DNA of 64,000 nt from Bradyrhizobium sp. dw_411 (lineage in GTDB: Bacteria; Pseudomonadota; Alphaproteobacteria; Rhizobiales; Xanthobacteraceae), in the NCBI RefSeq assembly GCF_018449695.1, contig NZ_JAAVUY010000009.1, forward strand, positions 271,660 to 335,659. The letters run 5' to 3'. Every line of letters starts with the position of its first letter. Within the stretch, counting starts at the first letter, position 1. Shown piece after piece: positions 57,754 to 64,000 of this stretch. Both the position numbers and the translations under genes were made by a program. The notes under the pieces were generated by a model. That model was not told where the DNA came from. It did not search any database and was given only the letters and a program-made list of their open reading frames with translations.

Positions 57754-59223
57754 ATGGCCTTTAGTTTTTCCGATATTGTCGAGGAAGCGCGCCTGTCGGC
57801 GCAGGCGTTGCGGGATTATGGCGACAGTCTTTTCAATCCGACGGTGCGGCTTGGCGTCACCGGATTGTCACGCGCCGGCAAGACCGTCTTCATCACGGCC
57901 CTCATTCATGGCCTCACCCGCGGCGGCCGCTTTCCGGTGTTCGAAGCCTTCGCTTCGGGGCGAATCGCCCGCGCCCGGCTTGCGCCGCAGCCCGATGATG
58001 CCGTGCCACGCTTCAATTATGAGAGCCATGTCCGCACCTTGATCGACGAGCGCCGCTGGCCAAACTCGACGGTCGATATCAGCGAATTGCGGCTGGTGAT
58101 CGACTATCAGCGCCACAACGGCGCAGACCGCACATTGACGCTCGACATCGTCGACTATCCCGGCGAATGGCTGCTCGATCTGCCGCTGCTCAACAAGACC
58201 TACGAGCAATGGTCCAAGGAAGCTTTGGCATTGTCGCGCGAAGTGCCACGCGACCGGCTCGCGGCCCCGTGGCACGCGTATCTGGCGACGCTTAATGCCG
58301 AAGGATCCGCTGACGAACAGGCCGCACTCTCATCGGCGCGGCTGTTCACGGATTATTTGCGCGCCTGCCGCGATGAGCGTTTTGCGATGAGCCTGTTGCC
58401 GCCGGGCCGTTTCCTGATGCCGGGCAATCTCGCAGGCTCACCCGCGCTGACCTTTGCGCCGCTCGATCTGCCCGATCAGCGCGAGGCACCGGAGGGGTCG
58501 CTGTGGGCGATGATGGTCCGGCGTTACGAGGCCTACAAGGATGTCGTGGTGCGACCCTTTTTCCGGGACCATTTCGCGCGGCTCGATCGCCAGATCGTGC
58601 TGGTCGATGCGCTCTCGGCGTTCAATGCCGGGCCGGAAGCGCTGGCCGATCTCGAAGCGGCGCTGGCGGGGATTCTGGATTGCTTCCGGATCGGCCGCGG
58701 CACGCTGCTCAGCGCGCTGTTCCGGCCAAAGATCGACCGCATCTTGTTTGCCGCGACCAAGGCCGACCATCTGCATCACCAGAGCCATGATCGGCTCGAG
58801 GCGATATTACGCCGCGCGGTCGCCAAGGCCGTCGCGCGCGCCGAGGACGGCGGCGCCGAGATCGACGTCGTCGCGCTGGCCGCGATCCGCGCCACCCGCG
58901 AAGCGATGGTCGCGCGCGGACGCGACAAACTGCCGTCGATCCTCGGCACGCCGGCCGCCGGTGAAACGGCCAATGGCGAGACCTTTGACGGCAACACCGA
59001 AGTCGCGACCTTTCCGGGCGATCTCCCTGCCGATCCCGAGTTGTTATTCAACAGCGAAGCTGCGTTCCGCGGCCTCACCAGCGCCAGCGCCGAAAAGGCT
59101 GATTTTCGCTTCCTGCGGTTTCGGCCGCCGCTACTTGAGCATGAGGGACCGGACAGCCCCGCGCTGCCTCACATCCGCCTTGACCGCGCCCTCCAATTTC
59201 TGATCGGAGACAAACTGCAATGA
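57754..59223 (+). CDS. ycjX: YcjX family P-loop protein (DUF463)
   Basis: A 489-residue GTPase-like protein with Walker A GLSRAGKT (residues 37-44), DIVDYPGEWLLDLPLL (switch/Walker B region, about 131) and ATKADHLHHQSHDRL (base-recognition-like, about 336). YcjX is a stress-associated protein of unknown detailed role, usually encoded with YcjF. The next gene overlaps by 4 bases. Confidence 0.93.
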   Translation: MAFSFSDIVEEARLSAQALRDYGDSLFNPTVRLGVTGLSRAGKTVFITALIHGLTRGGRFPVFEAFASGRIARARLAPQPDDAVPRFNYESHVRTLIDERRWPNSTVDISELRLVIDYQRHNGADRTLTLDIVDYPGEWLLDLPLLNKTYEQWSKEALALSREVPRDRLAAPWHAYLATLNAEGSADEQAALSSARLFTDYLRACRDERFAMSLLPPGRFLMPGNLAGSPALTFAPLDLPDQREAPEGSLWAMMVRRYEAYKDVVVRPFFRDHFARLDRQIVLVDALSAFNAGPEALADLEAALAGILDCFRIGRGTLLSALFRPKIDRILFAATKADHLHHQSHDRLEAILRRAVAKAVARAEDGGAEIDVVALAAIRATREAMVARGRDKLPSILGTPAAGETANGETFDGNTEVATFPGDLPADPELLFNSEAAFRGLTSASAEKADFRFLRFRPPLLEHEGPDSPALPHIRLDRALQFLIGDKLQ

Positions 59224-60254
59224 GCGAGCGCCCCCAACACCGGCGGCCGGCGACCTTCAAGCTCGACGATCCCGGGGTGGTCGTGATGGATCCCGACGAC
59301 ACTAGCCGCCCGTCGCGCGGCACAATTCACGTCACACCGGAAGCCGATCCCGCGCTATTGCCGGTCCCGATCGAGGCGCCGCTATTGCCGGCGCGGCGGG
59401 GATTCCGCTGGGGCACGCTGTTCTGGAGCGCGACTGCCGGTCTCGTGCTGCTCGGGACCGGATTGAGCGTCACGCATCTGATCGAGGATCTGTTCGCGCG
59501 CAGCGAAAGCCTTGGCATTCTCGGACTGGGCTTTGCCTTTATCGCCGCGCTGGCGCTGCTTGTCGTGATTGCGCGCGAAACGCTCGGACTGATGCGGCTG
59601 GCGGCGATCGAGAAGCTGCATCAGCGCGCCGCAGCGGTTCTGTTGAGCGATGATCGCCCCGAAAGCCGCGCGATCATGCAAGATCTGCTGAAGATCGCGC
59701 ACCAGAACCCGCAACTGGCGCGCGCCCGCGCCACGCTGCTCGGTCACGCCGACGACATCATCGACGGCGCCGATTTGATAAAACTGTCGGAGCGCGAACT
59801 AATGACGCCGCTCGATCAGGAAGCGCGGCGGCTGATCTCCTCGGCGGCGCAGCGGGTCTCGATCGTGACCGCAGTCAGTCCGCGCGCGGCGATCGACGTG
59901 CTGTTCGTGTTCGCGGCGTCGTTGCGACTGATCCGGCAACTGGCGCGGCTCTATGGCGGACGGCCGGGCGCGCTCGGCATGATCAGGCTGATGCGCCACG
60001 TCATCGCGCATGTCGCGATCACCGGCGGCATGGCGGCGAGCGACAGCCTGATCCAGCAGGTGCTCGGCCATGGTCTGGCTGCGAAACTGTCGCAGCGGCT
60101 CGGTGAAGGCGTGCTCAACGGGCTTCTTACCGCGCGGCTCGGCCTCGCCGCGGTCGACGTCACCCGACCGCTGCCCTTTACGGCGCTGCCGCGGCCGGCG
60201 CTGGGCGATCTCGCCAAGGATCTGTTGACGAAGCGCGATGTGGATCAGGCGTAA
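59220..60254 (+). CDS. ycjF: YcjF family inner-membrane protein (TIGR01620/DUF697)
   Basis: A 344-residue membrane protein: a disordered, Pro/Asp-rich N-terminal tail (about 1-55), two membrane helices (about 62-82 and 98-120), then the DUF697-type helical C-terminal region (about 215-340) with further hydrophobic helices. Its ATG overlaps the ycjX stop (ATGA), so the two are translated together, as in other proteobacteria. Confidence 0.92.
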   Translation: MSERPQHRRPATFKLDDPGVVVMDPDDTSRPSRGTIHVTPEADPALLPVPIEAPLLPARRGFRWGTLFWSATAGLVLLGTGLSVTHLIEDLFARSESLGILGLGFAFIAALALLVVIARETLGLMRLAAIEKLHQRAAAVLLSDDRPESRAIMQDLLKIAHQNPQLARARATLLGHADDIIDGADLIKLSERELMTPLDQEARRLISSAAQRVSIVTAVSPRAAIDVLFVFAASLRLIRQLARLYGGRPGALGMIRLMRHVIAHVAITGGMAASDSLIQQVLGHGLAAKLSQRLGEGVLNGLLTARLGLAAVDVTRPLPFTALPRPALGDLAKDLLTKRDVDQA

Positions 60255-60260
60255 TTTCTT

Positions 60261-60381
60261 CACCTCTCCCCTTGTGGGAGAGGTCGAAATTCGCGCGCAG
60301 CGGGAATTTCGGGTGAGGGGTTACGCTCTATCGATAGACCGTAACCCCTCACCCCAACCCTCTCCCACAAGGGGAGAGGGG
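60261..60381. repeat. palindromic repeat (CCTCTCCCCTTGTGGGAGAGG family)
   Basis: Arms CACCTCTCCCCTTGTGGGAG (60261) and CTCTCCCACAAGGGGAGAGG (to 60381), with an inner GGTTACGCTCTATCGATAGACCGTAACC palindrome made of two shorter arms. The right arm is read as the last codons of the convergent glycosyltransferase gene. Confidence 0.9.
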
Positions 60382-62043
60382 GCACACCGTTGTCGGGGAT
60401 AGATCGAATATACAATGCAACGACAACGCCGCTACGTACTGCGGCATTTGCACATCCCCCGCCAGCATGCGCCAGCCATACAGCGGCGAATCCGGCGGCG
60501 GTGACAATTCAGGCGTCCAGCCGGTCAGTTTTTCCAACGCGTAGGTATCGGCGACGATCCCGCGCCAACTGCGCTCGACCCGTTCGAGCGGCTCCCGGGT
60601 CGCCGTGGTGAAAGCCCAGAGTGGATTGGTGCTGAAATTATCGGGCTCGCGGCCGACATAAAGCCCGGGATGACCTTTGATCAGATTCATGCCGGGATCA
60701 TGAAACCCGATATAACGTCCGCGCTCGTTGATCTGGATCACCGGCACACGGCCTGCGAAAAACCACCGCAGCATCGCGTAGGTCCGGTAGTCCGTGGTCG
60801 CGATCCAGGTCGCGCCGGTCTTTTGCAGTTCGGCCTCGGCCCGGCTCACGACCTGCTCGAAACCCGCTTCGCCGCCGATCGGATCGTTCTTGCCGATGAA
60901 ATTGAAGGGGGTCGCGACATAATAAACAAAGACCCCGACGACGAAAGCGATGCCGGTCACGATCGCCGCGGCCGACCACCACACCGCCGATTTGACCATG
61001 CCCGTCCGGCCCTCGCGCCGCAGCATGACGATGTTGATCGCGGCTGCGGCAAATCCGATCGGCCACATGAACATCGGCCAGGTATCGCCGACCCGCAGCG
61101 TCAGCGATCGCCAGAAGAAATAGCAAAACGGCAAGAGCACGCAGGTCGACAACAGAATGGCCACCGCATCGCGCCGACGATAGCCCCGCGATGCGGTGAT
61201 GACGAGCGCCGACAGCACCACCGGAAACGAGATGAATCCGACCAGCCCAAATTGCAAGCCGATGAAATCGCCGACGGTGCGCAGCGACCATCCATGGGTC
61301 GCGGTCGCGCGCACGAACTGGAATCGGAACGACGCCCAATCGTGCCCGGCATTCCAGATCAGCACCGGCGAGAACAGCGCGGCCGCGATCAGCGCCGCTG
61401 CCCAGGGATAGGGGCTGCGCAGCCAGCGCTCCCGCCAGTCCGGCACCAGCGCAAATGCCAGTACGGCCGGGATCAACATCACGGCGGTGAATTTCGACAA
61501 CAGCGCCAGCCCACCGAATGCGCCCGCGGCCAGCCACCAGCGTGCATCCTGGCTTTCCCAAAGCCGGATCAGGGCCCACACCATCGCGGTGGCGAACGGG
61601 ATCATCGCGACGTCGGGCGACACCTTGGCCATCAGCAGGCCGTAATAGAGTGCGGCTTCCGGCAACAGCACGACGACGATCACCGCGCGCCAATCATGCG
61701 TGACGCGGCGCACGATGTCGGCGAGCAGCAATTGCATGACCAGCATCGCCAGGATGCCGGCAAAGCGGACCCCGAGATTGGTATCGCCGAAGATCGCGGT
61801 GCCGAACCGGATGAACCAGGCGATCATCGGCGGGTGATCGAGGAAGGAGAGCACATTCTCCTTCGACCAGGTCCAGTAATAGGCCTCGTCGGTGCGCAGA
61901 TCGATCAGGCTGGCATAGGTCAGCCGCAGCGCCGTCAGCGCCACGATCAGCGCGGCCACGGCAAGCAATGGCCGAAGCGCCGAACTGTCCGGCTCAGAAC
62001 GATCCGGCTTGGGGAGGCTGCAATCGGGCGAAGCAATCGTCAC
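60349..62043 (-). CDS. GT39-like membrane glycosyltransferase (ArnT/PMT type)
   Basis: A 564-residue membrane protein with about twelve helices. The first outer loop carries the catalytic acidic pair in RTDEAYYWTWSKENVLSFLDHPP (about 50-72), the mark of dolichyl- or undecaprenyl-phosphate sugar transferases of the GT39/GT83 group. Such enzymes add a sugar to lipid A, protein or other envelope glycans outside the inner membrane. The last 16 or so residues (TTVCPLSPCGRGLG) are encoded by the neighbouring palindromic repeat, so the native stop has been replaced. Confidence 0.88.
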   Translation of the reverse strand: MTIASPDCSLPKPDRSEPDSSALRPLLAVAALIVALTALRLTYASLIDLRTDEAYYWTWSKENVLSFLDHPPMIAWFIRFGTAIFGDTNLGVRFAGILAMLVMQLLLADIVRRVTHDWRAVIVVVLLPEAALYYGLLMAKVSPDVAMIPFATAMVWALIRLWESQDARWWLAAGAFGGLALLSKFTAVMLIPAVLAFALVPDWRERWLRSPYPWAAALIAAALFSPVLIWNAGHDWASFRFQFVRATATHGWSLRTVGDFIGLQFGLVGFISFPVVLSALVITASRGYRRRDAVAILLSTCVLLPFCYFFWRSLTLRVGDTWPMFMWPIGFAAAAINIVMLRREGRTGMVKSAVWWSAAAIVTGIAFVVGVFVYYVATPFNFIGKNDPIGGEAGFEQVVSRAEAELQKTGATWIATTDYRTYAMLRWFFAGRVPVIQINERGRYIGFHDPGMNLIKGHPGLYVGREPDNFSTNPLWAFTTATREPLERVERSWRGIVADTYALEKLTGWTPELSPPPDSPLYGWRMLAGDVQMPQYVAALSLHCIFDLSPTTVCPLSPCGRGLG

Positions 62044-62199
62044 GCGGCTTTGTCCTCGACTCGTCCGGTGGTGTCAACTTGAGGCAAAATTCAATCGCCC
62101 CGGATAGAGCGAGGAAATACACGACGAAGAAAGATCTGGCGAGGAAAGGTGGTCGTTCACGGAATTAAACCCTACACTCGTGGTCTATTGTATTATCCG

Positions 62200-63948
62200 A
62201 TGGAATCGCATCACCGAACCGGCATGACGTTAACCTGGGCCCAATTAGAAAAGTTCTTGCGCGGCGTCAGCGCCCGGCAGATTCGCCTGGTATGCGGGCT
62301 GGTGTTGTTTGCCTATCTGATCAGTCATTTCCTCAACCATGCGCTCGGCAATGTTTCGCTGGATGCGCTTGCCGTTGGTGTTCATTACCACATCCTGTTC
62401 TGGCAGTTTCCGCCGGTCGCGATCGTATTTTACGGCGCCATACTGGTTCACGGCGGTCTGGGGATCTGGGCGCTCTACCAGCGCCGGCAATTCAGCTGGA
62501 AGGCCATGGAGCCGCTGCAGCTGCTGCTCGGATTGAGCATCCCGGTACTGGCGGCTGCCCATGTGGTCGGGGTTCGGCTGGCCCATATGCTGTTCGGGAC
62601 GGAGAGGCTGTATCCGCAGGTGTTTTACGCGGACTGGGTGGTCGCGCAGCCCAAAATGTGGCTGCTGTTGGCGCTCTTTGTCGTGGCCTGGATTCACGGC
62701 TGCATCGGGCTTTATTTCTGGCTGCGGATGAAAGCGTTCTTCCAACGCACTGCACCATTTTTACTGGCCGCGGCGGTGTTGTTGCCGACGCTGGCGATGC
62801 TCGGTCTCTATCAGGGCGGCCGGACCGTGATCCGGGACAGCGCCAGCGCCGACTGGCGGGCGCAAAATCTTTCGCAGCGCAACGTCCCTACCCCAGTTGA
62901 AGCGAACACCCTCGACAGCATCATGGCACGTTTCCTGGCCGGCTATTTCGGCCTGATCGGATTGGCCCTGGCAGCCAGAGGGGTGCGCGCGCTGCACGAG
63001 CGACGCGGCGGCACCATCACACTGTCCTATGGTAACGGCCGGACAATTCGGGTGCCTAAGGGGCTCAGCATCCTGGAGGCGAGCCTGCGGCACAGAGTTC
63101 CGCATGCCAGCGTCTGCGGCGGGCGCGCCCGCTGCTCGACCTGCCGCATTCGCGTGATCGGAGACTGCACCGCGCTGCCGGAGCCGTCGCAGCGGGAGGC
63201 CTTCATCCTCGACCGCGTCGGCAGCAACGCCGATCCGGCGATCCGCCTCGCCTGCCAGTTGCGGCCGGAGAACGATCTATCGTTCTTCCAGATCTTCCTG
63301 CCGCATACCGCCGCGGACGGCAGCCATTCATCGCCCTCGCGGATCGGCGAGGAGCGTTATCTCGTCAGCATGTTCGTCGACATGCGCAGTTCCACCAAGC
63401 TCGCGGAAAACCGCCTGCCGTTCGATACCGTCTTCATCGTCAACCGCTTCCTCGGCGCGGTATCGCAGGCCGTGATCGAATGCGGCGGCCAGCCCAATCA
63501 GTTTCTCGGCGACGGGCAATTGGCCCTGTTCGGGCTTCGGACGTCAAAGCAAACCGCCTGCCGCCAGGCCATCAAGGCCGCCGCCATGATCGGCGCCAAT
63601 GTCGCGGAGCTCAATCGGTTTCTCAAACATGATTTGCGCGAGCCGATCCGCTTCGGCGTCGGCATTCACGGCGGCGAAGTGATCGTCGGCGACATCGGCT
63701 ACCGCGATCACATGGTGTTCACCGCCCTCGGCGACGCCGTCAATGTCGCCGCACGGCTGCAAGACATGACCAAGGCGCTCGGCTGTGAAGCCGTGGTGTC
63801 GGAAGAAGTGTACAAGACGGCCGGCGTTTCGGCCGAAGACCTGCCGCAGCAGGAAGTCGAAATCCGCGGCCGCACCGTACCGATGATCGTGCGCACGGTC
63901 GCAAGCACCACGGCACTGTCGCCGCTGACCGACGCGGCCCTCGCTTAG
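62200..63948 (+). CDS. membrane adenylate/guanylate cyclase with [2Fe-2S] ferredoxin domain
   Basis: A 582-residue three-part protein. Residues about 25-250 hold six hydrophobic helices with several in-membrane His residues (SHFLNHALG, VHYHILF, VHGGLG, AAHVVG, WIHGCIG), like the heme-binding SdhC/FrdC-type anchors. A plant-type ferredoxin domain follows (about 270-355) with the cluster cysteines C-x5-C-x2-C (VCGGRARCSTC) and a distal Cys (LACQL). The class III cyclase domain (about 385-565) keeps both metal-binding Asp (FVDMRSSTKLAE, FLGDGQLALFG) and TALGDAVNVAARLQ. A redox- or quinol-controlled second-messenger enzyme is likely. Start uncertain: ATG 62200 or 62224. Confidence 0.88.
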   Translation: MESHHRTGMTLTWAQLEKFLRGVSARQIRLVCGLVLFAYLISHFLNHALGNVSLDALAVGVHYHILFWQFPPVAIVFYGAILVHGGLGIWALYQRRQFSWKAMEPLQLLLGLSIPVLAAAHVVGVRLAHMLFGTERLYPQVFYADWVVAQPKMWLLLALFVVAWIHGCIGLYFWLRMKAFFQRTAPFLLAAAVLLPTLAMLGLYQGGRTVIRDSASADWRAQNLSQRNVPTPVEANTLDSIMARFLAGYFGLIGLALAARGVRALHERRGGTITLSYGNGRTIRVPKGLSILEASLRHRVPHASVCGGRARCSTCRIRVIGDCTALPEPSQREAFILDRVGSNADPAIRLACQLRPENDLSFFQIFLPHTAADGSHSSPSRIGEERYLVSMFVDMRSSTKLAENRLPFDTVFIVNRFLGAVSQAVIECGGQPNQFLGDGQLALFGLRTSKQTACRQAIKAAAMIGANVAELNRFLKHDLREPIRFGVGIHGGEVIVGDIGYRDHMVFTALGDAVNVAARLQDMTKALGCEAVVSEEVYKTAGVSAEDLPQQEVEIRGRTVPMIVRTVASTTALSPLTDAALA

Positions 63949-63966
63949 GGCGCTTCTCACTGGCTC

Positions 63967-64000
63967 CATCCTTCGAGACGCGGCGAAGACGCCGCTCCTG
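63967..64000. repeat. start of another palindromic repeat, cut by the window end
   Basis: CATCCTTCGAGACGCGGCGAAGACGCCGC has the look of a common Bradyrhizobium intergenic palindrome (CATCCTTCGAGACGC...); its right arm would be outside the window. Confidence 0.45.

Noticed and set aside
60670..62082. Long plus-strand frame opposite the GT39-like gene
   Set aside because: Arg/Asp/His/Gln-rich, no hydrophobic segments, no ribosome site; the membrane protein on the other strand is clearly real.

Overview
The window looks like the chromosome of a high-GC alphaproteobacterium of the Bradyrhizobium/Rhodopseudomonas group (Nitrobacteraceae). The evidence is CtrA and ChpT (alphaproteobacterial cell-cycle phosphorelay proteins), flagellar and chemotaxis genes in a rhizobial arrangement, a DUF1134 (EipA-type) envelope protein, a RskA-type anti-sigma factor, and many palindromic intergenic repeats of the kind that fill Bradyrhizobium genomes. 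The assignment rests on protein resemblance and gene content; no database was searched.

Layout. 1-4.4 kb: a helical hypothetical protein, a secreted caspase-fold/Sel1 protein, a DUF4864 protein and an MFS transporter. 4.4-7.05 kb: an AT-richer accessory patch with a truncated polymorphic-toxin tail, a translationally coupled membrane protein, an immunity-like protein, and a REP-associated transposase (RAYT) flanked on both sides by its probable palindromes. 7.2-16.8 kb: flhA, a small protein behind a good EcfG-type promoter, an ECF sigma/anti-sigma pair, fliJ-fliI, ctrA, and a yjfL-yjfM-yjfC-like set (DUF350, Ser-rich protein, glutathionylspermidine-synthase-like ATP-grasp). 16.8-21.8 kb: a six-gene operon (GntR, Rid protein, ABC importer, DUF6282 hydrolase) that looks inserted, because a decayed copy of the yjfC 3' end lies on its far side. 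21.9-28.6 kb: cheA-cheW-cheY-cheB-cheR and chpT. 28.7-32.4 kb: cysQ-like phosphatase, YHS protein, DUF1134 protein, and a membrane-anchored coiled-coil protein behind a perfect CtrA box. 32.4-41.4 kb: repeats, tRNA-Val, two paralogous TPR-glycosyltransferase proteins and several very small secreted or orphan proteins. 41.4-46.7 kb: diguanylate cyclase, nuclease-fold-like protein, a ThDP enzyme, an L,D-transpeptidase and a DUF2927 protein. 46.8-56.9 kb: lipid/acyl-CoA metabolism (isovaleryl-CoA dehydrogenase, two tandem CYP153-like P450s, acyl-CoA dehydrogenase, CaiB-type CoA transferase, MaoC/HTD2-like hydratase, benzoylformate-decarboxylase-like enzyme, SDR). 56.9-64 kb: TrhA/hemolysin III, ycjX-ycjF, a GT39-like mannosyl/arabinosyltransferase, and a membrane adenylate/guanylate cyclase carrying a [2Fe-2S] ferredoxin domain.

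How parts work together. CtrA and its phosphotransferase ChpT are both here, and CtrA-like TTAA-N7-TTAAC sites lie before flhA, in the fliI/ctrA gap, before cheA and before the coiled-coil gene, which suggests cell-cycle control of motility and of one uncharacterised envelope/coil protein. The acyl-CoA block plus the P450 pair looks like a hydroxylation-plus-acyl-CoA degradation module, although P450 redox partners are not in the window. The intergenic DNA carries at least ten palindromic repeat families, some of which have reshaped gene ends.
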